Below are positions 33,701 through 42,292 of a stretch of DNA of 64,000 bases, piece by piece. Below the pieces are notes generated by a model. It saw only the letters and a program-made list of their open reading frames with translations, made no database searches and was not told the DNA's origin. The translations under genes were made by a program, and so were the position numbers. Location: assembly GCA_947561395.2 (NCBI GenBank), contig OX387182.1, positions 53,467,283 through 53,531,282 of the forward strand. Reading direction: 5' to 3'. The DNA comes from Buxus sempervirens. Taxonomy: Eukaryota > Streptophyta > Magnoliopsida > Buxales > Buxaceae. Each line of letters starts with the position of its first letter. Positions within the stretch are counted from its first letter, which is position 1.

Positions 33701-36700
33701 GGCATCCAACTGCTTGGTGACCTCTTCCTTGATCTTCAGGGCCCACTCCGGCTTCGTGCGCCTGAGCTTCTGTTTCACAGGTACGGCCTCTGACTTTGTT
33801 GGTAACCGATGCACAACCAAGTCCATGTCTAACCCGGGCATATCCTCGTATGACCATGCAAACACGTCAGAATAAGATTTAAGAAAATCAAACATCTGTT
33901 TTCTCAATAATGGTGACAGCTTTTTACCAACTTGGAGAATCCTTGGTTGTGCTATTTCACCTATGTCAATTGACTCTGTTTCCTCAATGTTGGCCTGGAG
34001 ACCCTTCTCGTGCCTTTCCAATGCGAGTTGGATTTCGAGCGGGGTCTCCCATGATTCATCGTCGTCCTCATGCTCGAAAGGCTCACAGGGGACGATGTTT
34101 GAATCTTCTTGCTGCGATGGGCGAGTGCCCCAATCTGATTTGTCGAGTTCTTGCTCGTTTTCAGGTTTGGACACTGGCTCATGCATTTCATTTATTATTG
34201 CCATCTGGACTGGCTTTTCCATTTCCTCTTTTTCTTTTTGTTCAATTATGGCAATCTTATTACCTATCCCGTGCCCCAGATCTCCCAGGTGTGCGTCGGG
34301 ATCGACACTAAGATTGCGATGCTCAAGTTGCTTATTTTTGTTATTTTCTTTTTCAAACAGATGCAAGTAGTAGGAAGCACTGAGATATTCATTAAAATTT
34401 TCAGCAGTAGCTACAACAGAAATCTCAGAGGTGACAGAAACCCCCTTTGGGATAGCAGCTTTGCTGATTGCAAAAGGCGTGGCGCTCCAGTTCTTCAGTG
34501 ATGCCTCGGCTTCCTTGTTGATAGCGATCGTCTTCTCTGGCTCTCCTACCACCACCATGTTGGCGCTCTCGTCAGAAGAAATGTAGATAGGATCCTGTGC
34601 TGCGCCTCCTACCGGCTTGTTCTGGCTTCTCTCTGATCGGGGGCCCGACTCTGACGATACCCTTACCCATGATCCACTGAGGGCGATTGCCCATGGTATC
34701 TCGTCCTCGGGTGGCGCGCATGCAATGGTGACTTCGTTGGCTGGGTCAACTCTGGGGGGTGCAAACATTATGGGTATGCCAGTTGGTATCCCTGGCACCG
34801 TAGAAGAGTAAGCTGGTGGTGCCCATTTGCCGTAAGCTGTATGGTACACCTCTTCCGGTACTGGCCCTAGCACTTGGGGCATGCTACGGAACATGCGGTT
34901 CAAACCATCGCGAGTTCCAGGGTGCGGGATATAGGGGCGTAGAGGAGGCGACCTTGGCTTGCGGGTTGGCGCTCCTGAGCTGTCTCGCCCTTCCATCATG
35001 CAGACATACATGATCGGACCTTCTTCTTTGGGTTCCTCAATGGGAGCAGGTGACGGCGCTTCCATCACAATTGCAGAGTTGATCGGGACCCCATCAGGGA
35101 TGAATTGCTCATCTGGTGGGGCGAAGGCCATGGTAACTTCATCAACTGAGTCCAAGGCGACCAGTGCCGGTAGGCCATCTGGCGACCCCTCAGGAGCCAA
35201 CGGGTCTACTTCTACAGCATCTCCAATTATGTCCATAGACGGTGGCTCCTCCCAGAGCATTTGGGCCAATCCTTGCAGGTAGTCTTCTTCCATGGCGGGG
35301 GTATCCAGAAACTCATCTCCCCACCCTTGGGGGACTATGTTCTCGATAGCCTGGGCCGCTTCACGCTCCATGTTAGAGAAGCGGTGGTACAAGTTCTCGT
35401 GCACGCATATGGGCCAGTGGGGGTCTCTCCCTTCAGTTCTGGCTCTTTTCCTCTCAGCCCGATTCCCAAGGAGTCGGGAGTAGTCTTCTGGCTGCGGCTT
35501 AAACCCCAGTCCAAACCCAGTGGTCTGCTCATAAGGTTTGATGGCTACCCTGATGCCTTGCTTGTACTTGCCTAGTCCTTCGCCTGCTCTGAGACCCCAG
35601 TCTGCGCAGTCAGCAGCACTAAACATGTTCTTTCTTTGCCTCTTCGAGAGTCGTCGCCCCCTTTTAGACTCAGGGATGTTATTCACCTGCACCATCTCCA
35701 CAGCTTGGAAATTGAGTGTGGTGGGTAACTCATAATCCACATAGGGTACTCCAACCCTTTCGAACTCTCGATGATCCTCAGCATGTACTGTTATAAGTTC
35801 GTTGCCTGATACGAACCGGACCATCCTGTGCAGTGTGGAAGATACTGCTCCTGCCTGATGCAGCCAAGGCCTCCCGATCAGCAAGTTAAATGAGGCATTG
35901 ATATCCATGACCTCAAAGTCCATTGTGAAGGGCCTATCTGCAATTATGATCACCAAAGTGACCTCTCCCAGTGAGTCTCTTCTGGCATTGTCGAAGCCTC
36001 TGACATTATGAGCGCTTGGCTTGATCATTGAAGGGTCCAATTGCAAACTGTGAAATGTCCTCATCGGGCATATGTTCAAAGCTGACCCATTGTCAATCAT
36101 GGCACGTTTTACGATCAGATCAGTACATTTCACTGTGATGTAAAGCGGCTCAGCATGGTCGCAACCCTCAGGTGGCAGATCTGCTGCAGAGAAGGAGATG
36201 GCCTGGGGTGCCATGATCACTGACACCACTGCCCCTAGCTGCTCGGGATCAATGCTTGCTGGTACGTGTGCGTCCCCCAGGACCTTCATTAACACTGCCC
36301 TGTGCTTTTCTGAATCAATCAGAAGTCGCATTATGGAGATTTGGGCGGGCACCTTGTTCAACTGCTGGAGGAGGTTGTACTCTGGAGTGAACACACTATG
36401 GTGCAAATCTGTGACTTCCTCTTCTGTGGCCCTTCCCTTTCTTTTGAGGGTCGGTGGCAATTCTGTGACCACGTCCTTCCCTTTTTCTTTCCTTTTTGCT
36501 TCTGCTTCTGCTCCCTCCTCTGGTGCGGGTGGGGGGTCGGTGTTTACGTATCGACCGGATCGGGTGATTCGGTCGATCTCTGCTTCAATGGTGGTTGCGG
36601 AGGTGGCTTGATGGTGGAAAGATTGGGTGGGATAAGGTGGTGGTACGACGTTGTACGAGGGTGGTTCCAGGTTAAGCTTGGAAAGGTTCAGGGTAGGTGG

Positions 36701-39109
36701 TTCGAATGAAAGGTAGAAGGGGTCTTGTGGAGGCGAGTCCATGATGTCGTGGATGTTGAGGGTTAAAGGGCTAGGGTGAGAGATGGGGGTTGGGTAGAAG
36801 AATTCTTGGTCTTCGGATGGGTGGAAGTGCACCAGAGGGAAATCTGTAGGGGGGTCACTGCCGTCTCCTTCAATGACGTTCACTGTCTTACTCTTTTCTG
36901 CGGACATGTCATCTGAGTCTGCGTCAGCAGACTCGTCCGAGCTCTCGTACGGATTCGGCAAGTTCGTGAGTTCAGGAGTGGATGGTGGTTCCTCTTCTGC
37001 TGCGGCATGAGGGGGAGCGAACCACTCAAGCATGTTGTATGGGAGGGGGGCAGGATTAGACTCAAGTGATGACGAGTCGGTAGAGTATGCCAGATATGGG
37101 TGTGGCCCCGATGTTGCGGACATGCCCTCTGGCGGCCATCCGGTGGATAACTGGGGCGGCACCCTTGAACTACCTACTGAAGCGTCCGAGATCTGCGGCC
37201 TATCCCTGATCTGGAGTCCACTGGAGCTGCCCACTCCTTCCCTGCGTGGAGGGGATGGGGAATCACTGATCCATCCACATTGTATCGGGTTCCAAGGTCC
37301 CGTGACTTCCTCACTGCTTTGAGGTTCCTCCTCGATCGTGCAGACATAGACGTCTGTATTCTCATTAACTGCCCTTGTTGCCGAGGGGGTTCCTGTTTGC
37401 AGCTGTACCCTCACTGTCTGCCCTGGCCGTCCGATAAGTATGGAAGGGTTGAGCTGCTCGGTGCCTTGATCATGGCTCACTTGATTTGCCGTCCTACTAG
37501 TGGAGGCCTTTGAGTGATCTGGGAGAGGATTGGTAGTTACTCCGGCTGCTGGAGTCTGGGTAGGTGGCGCTGGAGGGTTGACCGTGATGCGCTTACTATC
37601 AATCAGGTCTTGGATATCGTGCCTCAAATCCCAGCACCGATTGGTGTGGTGCCCTGGAGCACCAGAGTGGTACTCGCACCGCTCTGCAGCGTTATAGCTT
37701 CTGGCATTGACCAAACGAGGGTTCGGGGGTTTGACTTGCACGTACCCCTTCTTTAGCAAAGTAGGCAGCAACTCTGCTGGCGCATACGGGAGTGGAGTGA
37801 AAACCCGCTTCATTCTGGCCTCCATCTCTTCCCTTGTTCTTCTTACCCCTTGGTAAGCAGCTTGTCCGGTTCCTTGGGGTGCCACTGCCTCCGGTCCTTG
37901 GGAGAAATGGTGGGGTTGTGTGGGGTATACATAATTCACTGCCTGTTGTTCTGACCTCCTAGGCTCTTGCCCTTGGTTTCTGCTGGCTTGCCCTGACACT
38001 GGCCTCCTTGGTGCGGCACTCTGCCCACTGCCATCTATCTTTCCGGCCCTTACTGCGTCTTCAATCCGATCTGCAGTCAAGATCAGGTCATTGAAGTTCG
38101 ATGTACTCTGCCCCAGCAGCAGAGTGAAGAAAGGTTGGCCCAATGACGCAATAAACAATGACGTCATCTCTTGTTCTAGCAACGGCGGCTGTACTAATGC
38201 TGCCAATTCCTTCCAGCGCTTGGCGTATTCTCTTACTGACTCGTGGCTCTTCTTTGCCAGCCTCTGCAATTCTGCCCTTGTCTGCACTATCTGACTGTTC
38301 AGGCGGTACTGCTGGATGAAGACTGCTGCCAGGTCATTCCATGTCTTGATCTTAGCCTTGTCTAGACTCAGGAACCAAGAGTAAGCGGCCCTGGCTAGTG
38401 ACTTCTGGAAGAACTGCACCATAATCCGCTCTTCCTTGGCATACTGGCACATGTCACCAGAATAGGACCTCAGATGGTTCAGGGGGCACCCGGTGCCGTC
38501 GAACTGGTGCAACTCAGGGCATTTGAACTTAGCCGGGAGTTGGATATCTGAAAAGAAACAGAGGCTTTCCAGAGTAGCCTCACTCTGCACTGTGCTAGGT
38601 TGGAGTAGTTTGAGCTGCTCCTTCAGGGCGGCCATTTCCGTTCTATTCTCCTCCCTTACCGCTGTCAGCTTCTCCTCAAACTGCATTTCTTGGGTTCTGT
38701 ACCAGTCCTCATCACCCTGTCCCAGATGGATAGGCAAAAATTGATCTTGTTGTGCCACATGAAATGGCGCTGCCTGGGGTGGTGGTGGTGGTGCTAGGGG
38801 AGGGGGGTTTATTGGACGCGGCGGTGGCGCCACTTCTGCTTGTGGTGGGAACTGTGGTTGCGGCTGCTGGGCAACTGGTGCTGCCGGTGGGGCCTGCCTC
38901 AATTCCCTCAGTTCTGTCATCAGTTCCTGGATGATGGAACCCATACTGTCCATCCTTTGCTGCATCTCATTGACCACTTGGGTATGACTGGAGTCTCCCG
39001 GATGCTGCCCTGGCGGCGTCTGTTCTCCTTGCTGTTCCATATCGAGCCTTCTCCTCGATCTTAACAAGTACGGACTTCTGAAAGCAATTTTTGGTACCTG
39101 GTGGGACAA
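30701..39109 (-). CDS. Ogre Gag-Pol polyprotein (2802 aa, single ORF)
   Basis: An uninterrupted ORF from ATG (39109) to the stop at 30701. Approximate residues: Pro/Gln-rich N-terminus 1-150; Gag core 175-360 (LPAKFKCPELHQFDG, YAKRWKELAALVQPP, TADRIEDAVRAGK); zinc-like CEYHSGAPGHHTNRCW about 476; low-complexity 500-950; protease-like domain with catalytic AMIDNGSALNICP about 1000; G-patch-like segment (WGLRAGEGLGKYKQGI ... GFGLGF) about 1160-1200; disordered linker to about 1700; RT (KVRMCVDYRDLNRAS about 1825, YVDDMIAKS about 1926); RT-linked RNase H about 2070-2190; second, archaeal-type RNase H starting KWQMFFDGAVNVNGKG about 2223; integrase zinc region 2446-2500; and DDE residues in IWGIDMIG, IITDNAKN and NGAVEAANKN (about 2521, 2583, 2620). 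Dual RNase H is diagnostic of the Tat clade. Classical Ogres carry a stop and a spliced intron between protease and RT; here the frame is continuous. All catalytic motifs are present. Confidence 0.97.
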   Translation of the reverse strand: MSHQVPKIAFRSPYLLRSRRRLDMEQQGEQTPPGQHPGDSSHTQVVNEMQQRMDSMGSIIQELMTELRELRQAPPAAPVAQQPQPQFPPQAEVAPPPRPINPPPLAPPPPPQAAPFHVAQQDQFLPIHLGQGDEDWYRTQEMQFEEKLTAVREENRTEMAALKEQLKLLQPSTVQSEATLESLCFFSDIQLPAKFKCPELHQFDGTGCPLNHLRSYSGDMCQYAKEERIMVQFFQKSLARAAYSWFLSLDKAKIKTWNDLAAVFIQQYRLNSQIVQTRAELQRLAKKSHESVREYAKRWKELAALVQPPLLEQEMTSLFIASLGQPFFTLLLGQSTSNFNDLILTADRIEDAVRAGKIDGSGQSAAPRRPVSGQASRNQGQEPRRSEQQAVNYVYPTQPHHFSQGPEAVAPQGTGQAAYQGVRRTREEMEARMKRVFTPLPYAPAELLPTLLKKGYVQVKPPNPRLVNARSYNAAERCEYHSGAPGHHTNRCWDLRHDIQDLIDSKRITVNPPAPPTQTPAAGVTTNPLPDHSKASTSRTANQVSHDQGTEQLNPSILIGRPGQTVRVQLQTGTPSATRAVNENTDVYVCTIEEEPQSSEEVTGPWNPIQCGWISDSPSPPRREGVGSSSGLQIRDRPQISDASVGSSRVPPQLSTGWPPEGMSATSGPHPYLAYSTDSSSLESNPAPLPYNMLEWFAPPHAAAEEEPPSTPELTNLPNPYESSDESADADSDDMSAEKSKTVNVIEGDGSDPPTDFPLVHFHPSEDQEFFYPTPISHPSPLTLNIHDIMDSPPQDPFYLSFEPPTLNLSKLNLEPPSYNVVPPPYPTQSFHHQATSATTIEAEIDRITRSGRYVNTDPPPAPEEGAEAEAKRKEKGKDVVTELPPTLKRKGRATEEEVTDLHHSVFTPEYNLLQQLNKVPAQISIMRLLIDSEKHRAVLMKVLGDAHVPASIDPEQLGAVVSVIMAPQAISFSAADLPPEGCDHAEPLYITVKCTDLIVKRAMIDNGSALNICPMRTFHSLQLDPSMIKPSAHNVRGFDNARRDSLGEVTLVIIIADRPFTMDFEVMDINASFNLLIGRPWLHQAGAVSSTLHRMVRFVSGNELITVHAEDHREFERVGVPYVDYELPTTLNFQAVEMVQVNNIPESKRGRRLSKRQRKNMFSAADCADWGLRAGEGLGKYKQGIRVAIKPYEQTTGFGLGFKPQPEDYSRLLGNRAERKRARTEGRDPHWPICVHENLYHRFSNMEREAAQAIENIVPQGWGDEFLDTPAMEEDYLQGLAQMLWEEPPSMDIIGDAVEVDPLAPEGSPDGLPALVALDSVDEVTMAFAPPDEQFIPDGVPINSAIVMEAPSPAPIEEPKEEGPIMYVCMMEGRDSSGAPTRKPRSPPLRPYIPHPGTRDGLNRMFRSMPQVLGPVPEEVYHTAYGKWAPPAYSSTVPGIPTGIPIMFAPPRVDPANEVTIACAPPEDEIPWAIALSGSWVRVSSESGPRSERSQNKPVGGAAQDPIYISSDESANMVVVGEPEKTIAINKEAEASLKNWSATPFAISKAAIPKGVSVTSEISVVATAENFNEYLSASYYLHLFEKENNKNKQLEHRNLSVDPDAHLGDLGHGIGNKIAIIEQKEKEEMEKPVQMAIINEMHEPVSKPENEQELDKSDWGTRPSQQEDSNIVPCEPFEHEDDDESWETPLEIQLALERHEKGLQANIEETESIDIGEIAQPRILQVGKKLSPLLRKQMFDFLKSYSDVFAWSYEDMPGLDMDLVVHRLPTKSEAVPVKQKLRRTKPEWALKIKEEVTKQLDAGFLQVTHYPEWLANIVPVPKKDGKVRMCVDYRDLNRASPKDDFPLPHIDVLVDNTATHSMFSFMDGFSGYNQIRMAPEDMEKTSFITHWGTYCYRVMPFGLKNAGATYQRAMTLLFHNMIHKEMEVYVDDMIAKSKEEEDHLVNLGKVFNRLREHKLRLNPNKCVFGVTSGKLLGFIVGKRGIEVDPVKAKAILEMPPPSTEKEVRGFLGRLQYISRFIAQMTPVCEPIFKLLKKDNPVVWNDDCQVAFDKIKAYLMSPPTLVPPVPGRPLIMYLTVSETAVGCVLGQHDEKGRKEQAIYYLSKKFTNIEVRYTVLEKTCCALVWAAQKLRHYLLSHTVLLISNLDPLKYIFEKPISTGRVARWQVLLSEYDIVYTTRKAIKGQAVADHLAEHPLPDYQPLLTHFPDEGVMCAESVEGTEETKWQMFFDGAVNVNGKGIGAVLISPDGVHHPIAAKLLFDCTSNMAEYEACVLGLRAAIEMHIQELKVFGDSSLIIYQVMGDWKTRDVKLVPYQELVKELEEEFESVTFDYMPRDGNRFADALATLASMATITDNAWVQPLEIEIRRYPVYCFSIEKSTPEEEPWYTDIERYIRDRILPEGASAAEKQTIQRLAGQYFYSGGRLYKKSYNDSLLLCVREAEAQKLIEEIHGGLCGAHMNGHMLARKILRMGYYWMTMEADCYAHVRKCQLCQIYADNIHAPPNTLYSMTSPWPFAIWGIDMIGQVHPMASNGHRFILVAIDYFTKWVEAMSFVNVKKSHVLKFIRNNIVCRYGVPEAIITDNAKNLNNKDMEKMCEDLKIRHLNSTAYRPKMNGAVEAANKNLKRILEKMVVTYRDWHEKLPYALHAYRTSIRTSTGATPFSLVYGMEAVLPVEAQIPSLRILKEAEISDVEWEESRFDQLQLLDEKRIKALCHGQLYQQRVARAYNKKVKPRQFKVGDLVLKRIFPHQEDNRGKFKPNYEGPFVVHKVLSRGALILQEMDGAIFPEPINADAVKLYYA

Positions 39110-39220
39110 TTTGCAGGCATTAGTGCAATTTTACACAAATTGATTACACAATTTTATCTGATTGAATCTATTCATTTATTTTATTTTTTTGTTTTTTGTT
39201 TTATGATATGATTTGACTAA

Positions 39221-39845
39221 CTGATCTATTTTAGCTACCCTAAGGCAGCAAGGGAAGAGAACCTAAACTTTGAATCAACTGATCTATTTTAGTTACCCGT
39301 AGGTAACAAGGGAAGAGAACCTTAATGAATTAACTGATCTATTTTAGCTACCCGTAGGTAACAAGGGAAGAGAACCTTAATGAATTAACTGATCTATTTT
39401 AGCTACCCGTAGGTAACAAGGGAAGAGAACCTTAATGAATTTGGAGGACTGATTTTTTTGATTGGATTTGGACTAACTGATCTATTTTAGCTGCCCTAGG
39501 GCAACAAGGGAAGAGAACCTGGTTTTGAATCAACTGATCTATTTTAGCTACCCGTAGGTAACTGGGAGAGAGAACCCTATTTTTCTGAAAGCTGATCTAT
39601 TTTAGTCACTCGGAAGCGACTCGGAAAGAGAACCCTAATGACCGAATCTATTTTAGTCACCCGCAGACGACTGGGAGAGAGAACCCTGCTTTTTCTGAAA
39701 GCTGATCTATTTTAGTTGCTCGGAAGCAACTGGGAAAGAGAACCCTAAATCACTAATCTATTTTAGCCATTTGGCAAGGGAAGAGAACCTGGGTTAAGCT
39801 GATCTATTTTAGCTGTTTAGGCAAGGAAAGAGAACCTTCAATTTA
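39221..39845. repeat. Minisatellite with CTGATCTATTTTAG units (about 11 copies)
   Basis: Units begin at about 39221, 39280, 39334, 39388, 39476, 39534, 39591, 39643, 39704, 39755 and 39798. Each has CTGATCTATTTTAG, a small inverted repeat, then GGGAAGAGAACC. Inverted repeats vary: GTTACC/GGTAAC and GTTGCT/AGCAAC are perfect; others have one mismatch. Confidence 0.93.
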
Positions 39846-39889
39846 AGGGGTTTTGTTTGAGCTCAGAATCACGAGGTTGGACCAATGCA

Positions 39890-40555
39890 GGGTCTCCGCA
39901 GGGGGTGAGCTGAAAATCAGCACCCAGGCGTACCTCGGCCAATCTCCAGTTCATTCACTGGCGGCGTCGGCGCCAAACTTCGGCTAGTAGTTCCCGGGCG
40001 TGCCTTAGCTAGTCGTTGGTTTAATCGCCATTGACTTCGGCGCCTCACAAAGGGGAAGGCTATACCAGGACGATCCTCCACCAAAATCCGACTCATCCGT
40101 CGGTGGCTTCGGTGCCCTAAGGATTCGGCTAGTAGTACCCGGACGCTCCGCAGCCAATATTCGATTCAATCACCGGCGGCTTTGGTGTCACTAAATGGGG
40201 TAGGCTATGCCAGGACGATCCTCCACCAATATCCGACTCATCCGTCGGTGGCTTCGGTGCCCTAGGAATTCGGCTAGTAGTACCCGGACGCTCCGCAGCC
40301 AATATCCGATTCAATCACCGGCGGCTTTGGTGTCACTAAATGGGGTAGGCTATGCCAGGACGATCCTCCACCAATATCCAACTCATCCGTCGGTGGCTTC
40401 GGTGCCCTAAGAATTCGGCTAGTAGTACCCGGACGCTCCGCAGCCAATATCCGATTCAATCACCGGCGGCTTTGGTGTCACTAAATGGGGTAGGCTATGC
40501 CAGGACGATCCTCCACCAATATCCGACTCATCCGTCGGCGGCTTCGGTGCCCTAC
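39890..40555. repeat. Minisatellite, 145-bp unit, about 3.5 near-identical copies
   Basis: The block GGCTATGCCAGGACGATCC recurs at about 40203, 40348 and 40493, with a variant at about 40058 (period 145 bp). Each unit also carries CGGCTAGTAGTACCCGG and ATCACCGGCGGCTTTGG. Older degenerate relatives begin near 39890. Units are nearly identical, suggesting recent expansion. Confidence 0.95.
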
Positions 40556-40945
40556 AGATTTGGCCGTATGATCTTGAAAAGATGCAGACGGGTGTGATCT
40601 GAGCTCAAAGTCTCGGGTGTTTTTAAACACTTGCCGGGTTTGGCGATCTTAATGAGAGAGATGCAATCAAAGGAAATTAGGTGGTCGCAGCGACCAAGCA
40701 CATTGCAATTATCTGGAGAGAGGTGGTCTGTCGGAGACCGATTTGCCCTATTGGAGGGAATTAATTCTTTTATCTCTTGTTCTTATTAAGTTTGCACAAT
40801 ATGTAGCAAAGTAGAAATAAATTCATGCTTTAATCAAAAGGCGCCGTCACGGCACAAAGTACATCATCATTCATGGCAAAATACAACAAAGCCAAAGTCT
40901 AGCTAGGTTGGTCATCATCATAGTGGGAGGACACGTCTTGCCTCC

Positions 40946-42292
40946 TTAAGGCTCGCAGAAGTTTGTTCCGCAGACGTCGGTCCTCCTCAGCACGCTTGCG
41001 CACCAATTCCATTTCGTGCTGCAAGGCCATATTGGCCTACCTACTCTCCCGTTCCGAATCCACATAAGCTGAATGGATACGGGAGTGGGTCTCCTGCAGT
41101 TCGGCCACCCTGTCCCTATATGTGTTAGGGGGCCGTCGTGGCCGAATTCCCGAGCTATCCATTGCTCGTAGTCTCGAAAGTGCGATTCGATGAAGACATC
41201 TTCTCGATATATGCAAACTGTCTTCCATTCCGCCAGCAGTTGTGTCCTTAACCCCTTGGTGAGTGGACCAACCAAATTGCCCAAGTCGTCCTTGACCGGG
41301 ATTCCCTGCAGTTTCCCAAACTGTCTCAGAACCCGGATCGGATAGTAGGGCACGGCATGGGTGAGTCCTATCAGGGAAAGCCCCTCCCTTTTCTTGAAAG
41401 CTATGATGGGGGTGTAGGGGATATTGTAGGTACCCCACCATCTAATGTCCATTTCTCCTTTCAAGTGGAGAAAGTGGTTAAACCAATCCTCACGAGCGGG
41501 TTGGTCTGGGTTGATCCCTCTTTGAGCCAACCAATGGATGTTATCGCTGGTTGCCTTGTAATATGCACTGACAGGTGATGACACCATCAGGTGGTCTTGC
41601 AGCCAAATGTGGAGAAGGGGAGCGCACCCTTGAAACCTCCGGGTTCCATTTTTGGACAAAGTCAGGGAATGGAACAGTTGAGCTAGGATCAGTGGCATGA
41701 TTCGGTACCCCGCCCTGAGTTGATCCACAATTTCCATGAGGGCCAAATTAATGGTGTCTCCCCCAGTTGGAAAGAAGATTTGCGACAGAACCGCAAGGGT
41801 GAAGGTGGTGAAGGTGTCAAACCAAGCCCGGGGTCTTTCCTGCTTTTTGTTTCTCATTTTCTCAGCTAGGAATGTTTTAGAGACCCGAGTGAATGATTTG
41901 TCGCCTCCTAAGGTCTGAAATTCTCCCCTTGAGAGGCCAAAGAAAACGCAAGCTTCATTCTTGTAACTTTCTTTGAGACTTGGCCTAGCGGGTTCTCCTA
42001 AGTCACGAAATCGGAGGAACAGGTCAAGTTCCTCAATTGTGGGAGTCAACTCATTGACCCCGAATCGAAACACTGAAAGTTGGGGATCCCAGAAAAGCAG
42101 GGCTGCTTGGATCATATCCCAGTTAATCGGCACATTTAACAGGGACAAAGTCTGTCCCATGCGGTATTTGTGCTCCCATTCAATCTGCTCACTCCCTTGG
42201 AGCTGCCTTGTCCAAGAACGGATCCAGGGGGTATCCCAGGCGCACTTCTCTATCCTAGGGAAACGGGTTCTCTCAGATGATGAAGATGCCAT
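40946..42292 (-). CDS. Ogre ORF1 protein (DUF7745-like), C-terminus frameshifted
   Basis: The ORF is open from 42340; the more likely start is the second Met (MASSSSERTRF, 42292). The N-terminal two-thirds resembles the plant DUF7745 / Ogre ORF1 family (LLNVPINWDMIQAALLFWD, FGVNELTPTIEELDLFLRF, then a hydrophobic helical region). The function of Ogre ORF1 is unknown. Downstream of a G-run at 41128-41132 the frame that keeps protein-like character changes: the neighbouring frame encodes a charged coiled-coil-like stretch (YRDRVAELQETHSRIHSAY ...), interrupted by a TAG at 41037-41039 and ending at a TAG at 40899-40901. The ORF as it stands instead continues by chance to 40946 with a Trp/Cys-rich tail. 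I infer a one-base indel at the G-run. It is transcribed with gag-pol, which starts 1.8 kb downstream. Confidence 0.82.
   Translation of the reverse strand: MASSSSERTRFPRIEKCAWDTPWIRSWTRQLQGSEQIEWEHKYRMGQTLSLLNVPINWDMIQAALLFWDPQLSVFRFGVNELTPTIEELDLFLRFRDLGEPARPSLKESYKNEACVFFGLSRGEFQTLGGDKSFTRVSKTFLAEKMRNKKQERPRAWFDTFTTFTLAVLSQIFFPTGGDTINLALMEIVDQLRAGYRIMPLILAQLFHSLTLSKNGTRRFQGCAPLLHIWLQDHLMVSSPVSAYYKATSDNIHWLAQRGINPDQPAREDWFNHFLHLKGEMDIRWWGTYNIPYTPIIAFKKREGLSLIGLTHAVPYYPIRVLRQFGKLQGIPVKDDLGNLVGPLTKGLRTQLLAEWKTVCIYREDVFIESHFRDYEQWIAREFGHDGPLTHIGTGWPNCRRPTPVSIQLMWIRNGRVGRPIWPCSTKWNWCASVLRRTDVCGTNFCEP

Larger units (their letters stand above)
39110..40898 (-). other. Ogre spacer between ORF1 and gag-pol, with two minisatellites
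   Basis: Non-coding. It contains array 1 (39221-39845) and array 2 (39890-40555), and between array 2 and ORF1 a unique stretch without a recognisable signal. Confidence 0.75.
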
